Below are positions 1-8,080 of a stretch of 64,000 bases of DNA, in pieces. The stretch is from an uncultured Oscillospiraceae bacterium (GTDB taxonomy: Bacteria > Bacillota > Clostridia > Oscillospirales > Ruminococcaceae). A program made the translations under genes and the position numbers. The notes under the pieces are model-generated. The model saw nothing but the letters and a program-made list of their open reading frames with translations. It was not told where the DNA came from and did not search any database. Where the stretch lies: NCBI GenBank assembly GCA_910587465.1, contig CAJUMS010000006.1:1-64000 (forward strand), given 5' to 3'. Position 1 is the stretch's first letter, and every line of letters starts with the position of its first letter.

Positions 1-53
1 ACTCTGTTATTTTGGGCAGCGGATTTCTGCTGCTTTGTGCGGTGTTGCCTTAA
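1..53 (+). CDS. C-terminal tail of a truncated membrane protein gene
   Basis: The first 53 bases carry an open frame (codons starting at base 3) that ends at a TAA at 51-53. The 16 visible residues are almost all hydrophobic, which fits the last transmembrane segment of a membrane protein whose body lies to the left of the window. Too little is visible for a family call, and a chance frame cannot be excluded. Confidence 0.35.
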   Translation, partial: SVILGSGFLLLCAVLP

Positions 54-57
54 AAAA

Positions 58-105
58 TCCCCCGAGACCATAGAGAACGTTTCTCTGTGCCCTCGGGGAA
101 AATGT
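58..105 (-). terminator. Rho-independent terminator of the GH26-like gene
   Basis: CCCCGAG (60-66) pairs with CTCGGGG (92-98), with an inner AGAGAA/TTTCTCT arm. On the minus strand the stem is followed by GATTTTTT, so it ends transcription coming from the GH26-like gene. There is no good T-run on the plus side. Confidence 0.8.
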
Positions 106-122
106 TTAAAAATGTTAAACGA

Positions 123-1718
123 TCATTTCAGTTCATCGCGCGTAACGGTAAGCTCATGATTATAGAAATAATTCAGCGAGGAACGGTTGTTGTAGGTCTC
201 GACGAGCAAGCCGTTCTCGTTGATAATAAATTCCCCGCTTCCGACCGCCGTCCACAGCCACATGGCGTTGTCGCGGTACATAAAGTCGAGATTTGGCGGC
301 GTATCGCAGGCGGTGATTGTCTGTATCTTCCTTGCGGTATCCATTTCGCCGAGCGCGGTAAATCTTCCCGCAAACGACGACTTTGACTTTTCGTAAAAGC
401 TCTGCCCGATAATATCCACATATTGATTTCCTGGGTAATAATCTATATTGCTGCCGTTCCACACCCAGATAAGATTTTTCAACCCGTGATAAACGCACAG
501 CCTGTCGAACATAATCGTCCAGAGCTGCTTGTAGGTTTCCGCGTCGTTGCCCCACCAGTACAGCCCGGAATCCGCGTCGGGAACAGGCTCGAAGATCAGC
601 GGGATATCCTGCTGATCAAACTTTTTCAGCTGCTCGGCGATCTTGTCGATAGCCTCCAGCAGCGCGATGAGATCGTCCTCGATATAGTTGTTATCCTTTA
701 ATGCCTTAATCTCCGCGTCGCTGAACATAGCGATATCGGAGACGTTCTGATTATCAAACAGCCCCTCAAGCGAAAAATCTCTCGGCGCGGTTCCGTGAAG
801 AGAATTCGGCGAGTACCAGTGCCATGTATACGCGCAGATACCGCCGTCCTTGCTCCATTGCAGCGCAAGCTCGATCTCCTTTTCGGCTCTTTTTACACTT
901 TCCTCGTCGGTCAGCACGGTCATAGCGAGCTCACCCGCGCGTATCGCGGGATATCTTCCCGTTTCTTTAAAAATAGCGTCTATCTCCGCGTTAGTGCCGA
1001 TAGTGACGTTCTGCGCGGTGAGTATTTTCTTACCGTACAGCTCCGTAAGATATTGCATAAAATCGACAGCAGTCAAGGAGGAGTTCGGGTTTACACAGGC
1101 ATTGCCGACGGAATAGCGCTTATCGCTAACCGCGTCGGAGCTTTCCACGAACAGATAGTCGATATCGATCATGCCCTCCTCAACGGTGAACTTGAGCGAG
1201 TTGCTGCCCGAGGTCAGATAAACGTTGTCCACGCCGTAGTACTTGAAGTCGTAGTCGCCGTTGTCAAATTCGCTGTCGTCATAAGGCGGGATATAGTATG
1301 TTCCCTGTATCATATCCGAGTATTGCAGCGAGACCGAAGCGCCGCCCTCCGAGCGCGCCGCAATGATTATGCGGTAGTGTTGCGGCGCGGAGGTGGTCAC
1401 GATATGCGAGAGTGAGCCACCCTTGTTGAGCCGCACAAAGCCCTTTCCGTCAAACACCCCGTTGTCCTCGCCGTCGAGCAGCTCTCCCCCGTTGAACAGT
1501 CCGCCTTCCGCGTTCAGCTTTGCGGTGTAGTCCTTTTTCGTAATAGTGAACTCGCTTGTAACAAACTCGTTAGGCTCTGCCACCGCCGGCTCGCTCACAC
1601 TTTCGGAGCTGCCCGAGCTGTCATCGGCATCGGGCGGTATATAATTCGGTATTCTTGAGCAGGAGCAAACCGCTCCCGCCAACAGCAGAGCAACAATAAT
1701 TTTCGCGTATTTTTCCAT
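123..1718 (-). CDS. GH26-like lipoprotein with degenerate active site
   Basis: A 531-residue lipoprotein. The signal peptide ends in a lipobox around Cys18/Cys20, followed by a Ser/Glu/Pro-rich linker and a CBM35-like beta-sandwich (about residues 60-195). A C-terminal (beta/alpha)8 domain resembles family 26 glycoside hydrolases (beta-mannanases). Fold markers are kept, such as the Tyr-Trp-Trp-Gly after the acid/base strand and YVDIIGQSFY. The acid/base motif, normally RPxHE, reads EPVPD at residues 377-381. The nucleophile segment, normally like ALTEnG, reads TITACD, with Ala near position 470. Both catalytic glutamates therefore seem absent, suggesting a mannan-binding pseudoenzyme. Start: ATG with AAGGGAAG upstream. 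It follows the FtsA-like gene by 31 bases. The GH26 assignment is likely; loss of catalysis is an inference from motif reading. Confidence 0.75.
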   Translation of the reverse strand: MEKYAKIIVALLLAGAVCSCSRIPNYIPPDADDSSGSSESVSEPAVAEPNEFVTSEFTITKKDYTAKLNAEGGLFNGGELLDGEDNGVFDGKGFVRLNKGGSLSHIVTTSAPQHYRIIIAARSEGGASVSLQYSDMIQGTYYIPPYDDSEFDNGDYDFKYYGVDNVYLTSGSNSLKFTVEEGMIDIDYLFVESSDAVSDKRYSVGNACVNPNSSLTAVDFMQYLTELYGKKILTAQNVTIGTNAEIDAIFKETGRYPAIRAGELAMTVLTDEESVKRAEKEIELALQWSKDGGICAYTWHWYSPNSLHGTAPRDFSLEGLFDNQNVSDIAMFSDAEIKALKDNNYIEDDLIALLEAIDKIAEQLKKFDQQDIPLIFEPVPDADSGLYWWGNDAETYKQLWTIMFDRLCVYHGLKNLIWVWNGSNIDYYPGNQYVDIIGQSFYEKSKSSFAGRFTALGEMDTARKIQTITACDTPPNLDFMYRDNAMWLWTAVGSGEFIINENGLLVETYNNRSSLNYFYNHELTVTRDELK

Positions 1719-1749
1719 ATCTTCCCTTTATTATTCTATAATTATAACA

Positions 1750-3849
1750 TCATTCTATAATGATAACGTCTCCGTCATGTATTTCCTCATCAAGTCGTGC
1801 AATCTTTCCGTTTACGGTGATAGTCTCCGCGTGAGCCAGAAGCTCCGTCGGGTCGTCCGAGAATGCCGCCGCAACGTCAAGGAAGATAGGCGGCTTGCCG
1901 TCTCCGCGCGCGGGGAATTCGGTTTCGATACCGTTTACCGTGATCATTGGTCCGCTCGGTTCAGCGGTAGCACTTTGCACGGGAGCGGGAGGAACAGTAA
2001 CAAGCTCGGGAACTTTTTCCTCAACCATAACAGGCTCAACAACAGGCGGGTTTTCGTAAGTTATGATATCGCCGCTTTTCAGCATATCCTCGGGAGCGGG
2101 CGGCATACCGTTCAGCAGTACCTTTTCCTTTATACCGAGATATCCCAGAAGCTCGGAAATGCTTTCCGTCTGCACGAGCGCTATCTCGTCGCCCTCCCAT
2201 ATACGGCGGTCGGCGGTGACCTCCCTGCCGTTTATCAGTATGTATTTACCTGCGCGCTGCTTGTTTCCGAAAAGCACGACGGTAAACGCGCGTATCGTAT
2301 TCAGATCGAAGTAGTCCGACAAATGCGCCGCCGCGTCCGCGCCGTTCTCGGCGGGGACTATCGTCACCACGTCGCCCTTTGTGACAACGGTGTTCATCGA
2401 CGCGGGATCGCCGTTCACAATGACCTCCGACGGCTTTGCGTGACCGCCGCGCAGAGTGATCTTCTCTCCCGAAAGCGTGAACGAGAGCGGCTTTCCCGAC
2501 CCCGCTATCATATCCTCGGGCTTGATCTTCGCAAATCCCATAAGTTCGAAAACCGTAAGTCTGTTGGTATCAAGGGTATGCAGCTTTTTGCCGTTTACGG
2601 TGATTGTCGTGAAGTCGTAGGATACTCCCTCCCCCGCGCTGACAGCGATACCGAGCGGCGTTGAATGCTCCGCGTCAAGCGGCATTTCGTCCGGTGCGAT
2701 TATGCCTCGCAACAGCTCGCGTCTGCCTGTGATAACGCGCGTCGAATCTACCTTTAGTTCCTCGGCCACCAGCGGCGCGAGATTTTTCAGCTTACTGCCG
2801 CCGCCCACGAGGAAGATAGCTTGCGGAGGAACGGCGTTCGCGGTGATTATCTCCTCGGCAATGACCCTCGCAAGCTCATGCGCCGCGGGCGCGATTATCT
2901 GATCAATACGCTCGCGAGTGACCTTATTTTCGCGCAGCAGTATATCCTTGAACGCGATCTCCTTGTCGTCGGAGGTTTTCAGCATCTCCGCGGTGTTGAA
3001 GTCGACCAGCAGCTCTCTCATTATCGTTTCGGTGATCTCGTCGCCCGCGGTAGTCGCCATTCCGTAAGCCACCACACTGCCGTCGCGTGAGACCGCAACG
3101 TCGGACGTGCCCGCGCCGATATCGCACAGCGCGATATTGATAAGCCGCAGCTCCTGCGGAATGACCGCGTTCATAGCCGCGATTGGTTCCAGCGTGATAT
3201 TCGCGACCTCGAGGTTTGCGCCGTAGACCGCCGCGCAAAGGCTCTCCACCACATATGCGGGCAGAAATGCTGCGATTATCTCCGTCACCAGCTTTTCGCC
3301 GCGGTGACCCTCGGGCTTATTCACCTTAAAGCCGTCCAATGAGAGCGAGATGACGTTATGCCCGACGCAGTAGAAAGTTGCCGTGTCGTTGTCCTTTGAG
3401 AAGCTGTAACAGGTGCGGCGCACCGCGTCAAGCTCCGTTGCTTTCAGAGCCTCGGCGGTGATGATCTTGTTTTCGGGGAGCTTATACTCCCACGCCGCGC
3501 GCATAGTCCTCAGCGCGCGTCCCGCCGCCGCCACGCACACGTCGCGGAGCTGAATACGGTTGCGAGCCTCAAGCGCCCGCTTTACCTTCTTGATATCGCC
3601 CGAAACAGCCTTGATATCCTCGATCTGTCCGTCCGCCATAGAACGCTTTTCGTGAACGACCGTTTCCATATCGAGTATCTTGCAGCCCTGCGGAGTTTTC
3701 CGCGCGAGTACGCCTACGACTGTCCGAGTTCCTATATCCAGCGCGAAGATAACGTCGCCCTGCACGTTTTTCTTAGGTGCTGAGCTCTCGGCTTTCTTAG
3801 TGCTCTTAGACTTGGTCGGCTTTCTCCCGACAGCTTTCTTCTCGTCCAT
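1750..3849 (-). CDS. FtsA-like actin-fold ATPase, long form
   Basis: A 699-residue protein with a basic Lys/Ser/Thr-rich N-terminus, then an actin/Hsp70-type ATPase domain from about residue 33. This shows phosphate-binding DIGTRTVVGVLA, a second glycine-rich DIGAGTSDVAV loop and the adenosine motif IFLVGGGSKL. It matches the FtsA/PilM branch, whose members polymerise at the membrane in division or envelope assembly. After residue 430 it continues with several beta-grasp-like modules (repeats of the type ITVNGK...GDVVTI, residues about 430-699) not found in classical FtsA of about 420 residues. Start: ATG with GAGGGTAG upstream. The C-terminal extension is the unusual part. Its role in this organism is inferred only from family. 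Confidence 0.7.
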   Translation of the reverse strand: MDEKKAVGRKPTKSKSTKKAESSAPKKNVQGDVIFALDIGTRTVVGVLARKTPQGCKILDMETVVHEKRSMADGQIEDIKAVSGDIKKVKRALEARNRIQLRDVCVAAAGRALRTMRAAWEYKLPENKIITAEALKATELDAVRRTCYSFSKDNDTATFYCVGHNVISLSLDGFKVNKPEGHRGEKLVTEIIAAFLPAYVVESLCAAVYGANLEVANITLEPIAAMNAVIPQELRLINIALCDIGAGTSDVAVSRDGSVVAYGMATTAGDEITETIMRELLVDFNTAEMLKTSDDKEIAFKDILLRENKVTRERIDQIIAPAAHELARVIAEEIITANAVPPQAIFLVGGGSKLKNLAPLVAEELKVDSTRVITGRRELLRGIIAPDEMPLDAEHSTPLGIAVSAGEGVSYDFTTITVNGKKLHTLDTNRLTVFELMGFAKIKPEDMIAGSGKPLSFTLSGEKITLRGGHAKPSEVIVNGDPASMNTVVTKGDVVTIVPAENGADAAAHLSDYFDLNTIRAFTVVLFGNKQRAGKYILINGREVTADRRIWEGDEIALVQTESISELLGYLGIKEKVLLNGMPPAPEDMLKSGDIITYENPPVVEPVMVEEKVPELVTVPPAPVQSATAEPSGPMITVNGIETEFPARGDGKPPIFLDVAAAFSDDPTELLAHAETITVNGKIARLDEEIHDGDVIIIE

Positions 3850-3883
3850 ATTCTACCCTCGTATCTTTGTATTATCGCAAAAA

Positions 3884-4675
3884 TTACTTTTCGTAGCCGA
3901 TTTTAAGAGTATTCCCGTCAACGGCGACGCCCTTGCTGAGCGTGATCGGGAGTTTCTGCTCCTCGGTAAAGCCTATCGTTTCGCCGTCGCGGAGCGTTGC
4001 GCCAGTTTCGAGGACATAGGATGCTATCGTCAGCATGAACTCGCGCAGCTCGTTAAAGTCCGCCTTATCCGCTTCAATATAGACCTCCATTTCCTCCTTG
4101 CCCATACGTCGCATACCGTATGTATACACGCCCGACTGCTTTCCATCGCTGAATATCCCGAGCCATACAAGGTTGAGTACGGGAACGTGACCATCGCTCA
4201 TCAGACCGGCAAAATCGAGATACATCTTCGGCGGGAACACCGCGCCCTCGTTGTAGAACGCAACGGCGGTCTCCTGCTTCATGATCGCACATACTGCCTT
4301 TACAAACAGCTTGCCCTTTTCAATGAGATCGTCCTCTTTTCCGAGGATAGCGATTATTGCATGCGCCTTATGAGAAGCCGCGACCTCTACCGCGTCCTGC
4401 CACATATAATTTCCCTTAGCCCAGTACTCCGCCTCGCCGTCGGGAACGGGCGCGGGCATAAGTCCCACCACCACTCTGTACCCGTTAACGTCTGCATAGA
4501 TTACGTCGTCCTCGGGTTCGGGATCGTCCGGAACGTCAATATCCCAGTCAGCCTTCAGATCGGCAAAAAACTTTTCCTTGTCAAGTCTGGGCTCGGATAA
4601 CAGCGCAAATCCCGCGAAGTTTCCGATGTCTCTCTTTTCCCCTTTCGACGCATTGTTTTTCTTAAATAATCCCAT
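3884..4675 (-). CDS. DUF4261 domain protein
   Basis: A soluble 263-residue protein. The pattern VNGYRVVVGLMPAPVP, a WQDAVEVAASHKAHAIIAIL segment and the conserved C-terminal half match the DUF4261 family, whose biochemical function is unknown. No signal peptide or membrane segment is visible. ATG start with AAGGAG spaced six bases upstream. It lies 11 bases from the following HAD gene on the same strand and probably shares its transcript. Nothing indicates transfer. Confidence 0.65.
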   Translation of the reverse strand: MGLFKKNNASKGEKRDIGNFAGFALLSEPRLDKEKFFADLKADWDIDVPDDPEPEDDVIYADVNGYRVVVGLMPAPVPDGEAEYWAKGNYMWQDAVEVAASHKAHAIIAILGKEDDLIEKGKLFVKAVCAIMKQETAVAFYNEGAVFPPKMYLDFAGLMSDGHVPVLNLVWLGIFSDGKQSGVYTYGMRRMGKEEMEVYIEADKADFNELREFMLTIASYVLETGATLRDGETIGFTEEQKLPITLSKGVAVDGNTLKIGYEK

Positions 4676-4685
4676 ATTTTTCTCC

Positions 4686-5378
4686 TTATTTACAGTATTT
4701 TTTCAATCCGTTCAAATCCGTGACCGTATAGTCCTGCCCGAATTCCGCTCCCCTGCCCCGCCTGTCGATAAGCACTCCCTTGCAGCCAAAACGGTGTGCG
4801 CATTCGATATCCTTCCGCTCGTCGCCGATATATATCATCTCGTCCGTCGCAATCTCAAAATGCTCCGCGATATCGTTCAGCCCTTTCGGATTTGGCTTTC
4901 TCCAACCGCACGAGATTGACGAAACATACAAATCAAAATACGGCATAAGTTCGGGGAAGTAACTCTTATGCAGCTTGTCGGGCATTGCCGTAGCTACATC
5001 CGTAAGCGCCGCGATTCTATACCCCGCCGCCTTCAACTCATTCAGAATGGGCAGCGTGTCGGGATAAATATACGCCGTTAGATGAAACGCCGCGAAAAAC
5101 TCCCCGATGACCCGTTCAAGGTCATACTCAAAATCCCAATCCGCGCAAGCCGCCCCGAAAATATGTTCGGGCGAGTAGTCCGCTTCGCGGTAGTTCATCT
5201 TCGGGTTGAACGAGCGCAGCACCTCAAGAGTGCGTATCTTCCGTTCGCTTGTCAGAGGCAAGTGCAGCTTTTTCGCCGCCGTATCGAGCGCGTTTTCGTA
5301 ATAATCCAGCCAGCAGAACGGCATATCCTTGTATTCCATAAGAGTTCCGCCGATATCAAAGCCTATAACCTTTATCAT
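4686..5378 (-). CDS. HAD-superfamily hydrolase
   Basis: A 230-residue haloacid-dehalogenase-fold hydrolase, probably a phosphatase of a small metabolite. Motif I is GFDIGGTL (residues 6-13), an unusual variant of DxDGT in which the second Asp is replaced by Gly. Motif II is the Thr in ALTDVA, and motif IV is YIGDERKDIECA, with the acidic pair expected for Mg2+ binding. The replacement in motif I (DIGGT) removes the usual general acid/base Asp and may weaken or alter catalysis. Start ATG, SD AAAGGA. It is followed after 3 bases by the TrkA-like gene on its upstream side, so the group reads as an operon. Confidence 0.7.
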   Translation of the reverse strand: MIKVIGFDIGGTLMEYKDMPFCWLDYYENALDTAAKKLHLPLTSERKIRTLEVLRSFNPKMNYREADYSPEHIFGAACADWDFEYDLERVIGEFFAAFHLTAYIYPDTLPILNELKAAGYRIAALTDVATAMPDKLHKSYFPELMPYFDLYVSSISCGWRKPNPKGLNDIAEHFEIATDEMIYIGDERKDIECAHRFGCKGVLIDRRGRGAEFGQDYTVTDLNGLKKYCK

Positions 5379-5381
5379 AGC

Positions 5382-6044
5382 TCAGTCCTTTATTTTAAGC
5401 GCCTTACGCAGCTCCTTTTCCGCCGAATTCATCATCACCACAAGCGCCACGTCGCCGCTTTGGAGCGTAGTCTGACCGGACGGGATAACTGTTTTTGTAC
5501 CGCGCGTAATACAAGCGATAAGACACCCCGCGGGAAGATTGAGGTCCATAAGCTTCTTGCCCTCCAGCGCGTAGTTTTTCGGCACGGTGAGCTCCATAAG
5601 CGACGCGTCCTCGCCGTCGAGCTGTAACAGCTTTTTCATTGCGCTGAGGTCGACCTCAAACTCGAGCGTCTGAATAATATTGTCGGTCGCCGAGATGACG
5701 ATATCCACGCCCAGCTCTTTTAGTGCGTCCGCGTTCTTGGGATTGTTGACCTTTGCGATAGTCTTTTTCACGCCGAATTTATATTTTGCTATCTGGCAGC
5801 ACACGAGATTGCTCTCGTCCTGCCCCATGACCGCTATAACGCAGTCCACCTTATCCGCCCCGCAAGCCTCGAGCGCTTCCACGGTAGTGCCGTTTCCGCA
5901 GCTCACCTCCGCATCGAGATTGTTTGCGCAGTAACGGCTCTGTTCTCTGTCCTGTTCGATTATCGCAACGGAATACCCGCGTTCGGGCAGCGATTTAGCA
6001 AGATAAAACCCGACCTTGCCGCCGCCGACAATTATTGCTTTCAA
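5382..6044 (-). CDS. TrkA/KtrA-type regulatory (RCK) protein
   Basis: An RCK protein, the cytosolic gating subunit of Trk/Ktr potassium channels. The N-terminus has a Rossmann GGGKVGFYLAKSL nucleotide-binding motif with an acidic residue (IIEQD) at the end of strand 2, so it should bind NAD(H) or ATP. The C-terminal TrkA_C domain starts near residue 135. I choose the TTG at 6042-6044 (MKAIIVGGGK) because AGGGGGTG lies 6 bases upstream. A GTG three codons earlier sits inside that ribosome binding site. It directly follows a paralogue at 6060-6680. No TrkH/KtrB channel gene is in view. Confidence 0.8.
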   Translation of the reverse strand: MKAIIVGGGKVGFYLAKSLPERGYSVAIIEQDREQSRYCANNLDAEVSCGNGTTVEALEACGADKVDCVIAVMGQDESNLVCCQIAKYKFGVKKTIAKVNNPKNADALKELGVDIVISATDNIIQTLEFEVDLSAMKKLLQLDGEDASLMELTVPKNYALEGKKLMDLNLPAGCLIACITRGTKTVIPSGQTTLQSGDVALVVMMNSAEKELRKALKIKD

Positions 6045-6059
6045 GAGCTGCACCCCCTG

Positions 6060-6680
6060 TTATGCCTTTTTGGCGAATATCAGCTTATCCCCTTCAATAA
6101 AGTTGATAGGCTGACCGCGATACAATATCAGCCCCGACCCTGCGCGGAGCACGCCGAACAGCATTTCCTCGCCCTCGTATTGAATATCGTCGGGTATCGC
6201 GCCGATAAACTCTTCGGGAATGTCTATCGTCGAAAAATGCACGGTATGGTTCTCGAAATTAAGCTCGTCGATCACTCCGTCGTCATCCTCGACAGCCGCG
6301 CAAGCCGCGCTTACCGTGAGTTTAGTCGGACAAATGACGTTGACCCCGAGCTGCTCAAAAACCTTTCCCTTTTCGATATCCGTTATTCTTGCGAATATCT
6401 TCGGCACCTTGAACGTCTGTCTTGCCAGCTGCGACACCATGATATTCATATCGTCCTGAGCCGTGACCGCGAACAGCGCGTCGCAGGTCTGTATTCCCGC
6501 GCGCTTCAGCACGTCCTGATCTATCGGCACACCCGTTGTGGTAAACCCGCCGAATTTCGGCGACAGCGAGTCAAATTTCGCCCCGTTCTTGTCAATGACC
6601 GAAACGTCGTGACCTCTTTCGTCAAGCGTTTCCGCCAACGCCGATCCGACCATTCCGCAGCCAATAATTAAAACGTTCAT
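6060..6680 (-). CDS. TrkA-type regulatory (RCK) protein, second copy
   Basis: A 206-residue RCK_N plus RCK_C protein. It shows GCGMVGSALAE for dinucleotide binding, VIDKN at the end of beta-2, and a C-terminal TrkA_C domain (about 130-206). It is a distant paralogue of the neighbouring 5382-6044 gene, 15 bases away. Pairs of this kind commonly form hetero-oligomeric gating rings for a Trk/Ktr channel encoded nearby or elsewhere. ATG start with GGGAGAT upstream. Confidence 0.82.
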   Translation of the reverse strand: MNVLIIGCGMVGSALAETLDERGHDVSVIDKNGAKFDSLSPKFGGFTTTGVPIDQDVLKRAGIQTCDALFAVTAQDDMNIMVSQLARQTFKVPKIFARITDIEKGKVFEQLGVNVICPTKLTVSAACAAVEDDDGVIDELNFENHTVHFSTIDIPEEFIGAIPDDIQYEGEEMLFGVLRAGSGLILYRGQPINFIEGDKLIFAKKA

Positions 6681-6698
6681 AAGCTGTATCTCCCGTAA

Positions 6699-8078
6699 TT
6701 ACTTTCCCACACAGAACCTCTTAAAGACCTCCGCGATGACCTCCTCGCTCGCCTTTCTGCCCGACAGCTCGTACACCGCGTCAAGCGCCTGTTCGAGGTC
6801 GACGCCCACCGCGTCGGGAGTTATCCCCGCGAGCGTTCCCGAAAGCGCATTATCCACGGCAGCGGCGGCGCGTATTACGCAGGCTCTCTGCCGCTCGTTC
6901 GCGAGAAATCCCGAATTCGCGTTCAGACTGTCCAGATCGAGCCGAGAGGCGATCTCCCTGCCGAGAACATCCGCGCAGCCTTCGTCCTTAGCCGAGACGG
7001 TCACAGCTTTTCCGAGACGGCTTTCCAGCTCCTCGATTTCAATCACGTTCTCAAGATCGTTCTTGTTGACGACGGGTATCACGACCTTATCCTTCAGAAG
7101 CCCGAATAGCCGCCAATCCTCGTCGGAGAGCCGCCGTGAGCCGTCAAAGACCGCCAGCACGATATCCGCGTTTCGGAGCTTTTCAAGCATTATCTGCACG
7201 CCGATCTTCTCCACCTCGTCCTCGGTTTCGCGAATTCCGGCGCAGTCCGCTATCAGCAGCACCGCGCCGCATAAATTGACCGTCTCCTCGACGATATCGC
7301 GCGTAGTTCCCTCAACGTCGCTTACAATGCTCCGCCGGCTTCCCGACAGCAAATTCATTATCGTCGATTTACCCACATTAGGTTTGCCGACGATTGCGCA
7401 CGATATACCGTCGCGGATAAGCCGCCCCGTATCGTAGCCTGAAAGCAGCTCGTCAAACTCCGCCTTGACCGCTGTAAGCCGTTCCGTCAGCCACTTCTCG
7501 GTGACCACGGGCGTATCGTCCTCGGGATAATCTATCCAAGCGGATATCTGCGCCGAAACGTCCATTATCATTTCGGCGATCCTCTCCGCGCGGCGGTACA
7601 GAGCACCCTCGCGCTGACTGTTCGAGCAAGCCAGCAGCTGCTCTCCCTGCGCCGAGATTATATCCGCGACCGCCTCCGCCTGCGTCAATGACATCTTGCC
7701 GTTCAGCAGCGCGCGCTTTGTAAATTCCCCTGCCGCCGCGGGTTCCGCGCCCGCCTTCAGACAAGCTGTGAGCACCCGCCGCGTGACGTAGATACCTCCG
7801 TGACAGGATATCTCGCAGACGTCCTCGCCCGTGTATGAATGCGGCGCTTTGAACACCAGCAGAACTCCGTCGTCAAGGCGCTCCTCTCCGTCACATATCT
7901 TTCCGTATGCGGCGGTATAACCGCGCATTTCGGCAACTTTTTTTCCCGAGACGGGCTTAAATACCGTCTCCGCGACGGCAAACGCGTTTTCTCCCGATAT
8001 CCTCACCACCGATATCCCTCCGACAGCCGCGGGAGTGGCGATAGCGCACACGGTAGCTCCAATCGATCCAATAGCCAT
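6699..8078 (-). CDS. mnmE: tRNA modification GTPase MnmE
   Basis: A 459-residue MnmE (TrmE). With MnmG it installs the (carboxymethyl)aminomethyl group on wobble U34 of certain tRNAs. The N-terminal tetrahydrofolate-binding domain (1-120) is followed by the helical domain and an inserted G domain with GKPNVGKS (231-238), EGTTRD, the DCAG switch II motif and NKND. The C-terminal FCVGK carries the catalytic cysteine. Full length for the family. It lies 2 bases downstream of the secA-like gene, so translation is probably coupled, and the ribosome binding site is weak (GGAAAG). The usual rnpA-yidC-jag-mnmE neighbourhood is absent. Confidence 0.95.
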   Translation of the reverse strand: MAIGSIGATVCAIATPAAVGGISVVRISGENAFAVAETVFKPVSGKKVAEMRGYTAAYGKICDGEERLDDGVLLVFKAPHSYTGEDVCEISCHGGIYVTRRVLTACLKAGAEPAAAGEFTKRALLNGKMSLTQAEAVADIISAQGEQLLACSNSQREGALYRRAERIAEMIMDVSAQISAWIDYPEDDTPVVTEKWLTERLTAVKAEFDELLSGYDTGRLIRDGISCAIVGKPNVGKSTIMNLLSGSRRSIVSDVEGTTRDIVEETVNLCGAVLLIADCAGIRETEDEVEKIGVQIMLEKLRNADIVLAVFDGSRRLSDEDWRLFGLLKDKVVIPVVNKNDLENVIEIEELESRLGKAVTVSAKDEGCADVLGREIASRLDLDSLNANSGFLANERQRACVIRAAAAVDNALSGTLAGITPDAVGVDLEQALDAVYELSGRKASEEVIAEVFKRFCVGK

Positions 8079-8080
8079 AA

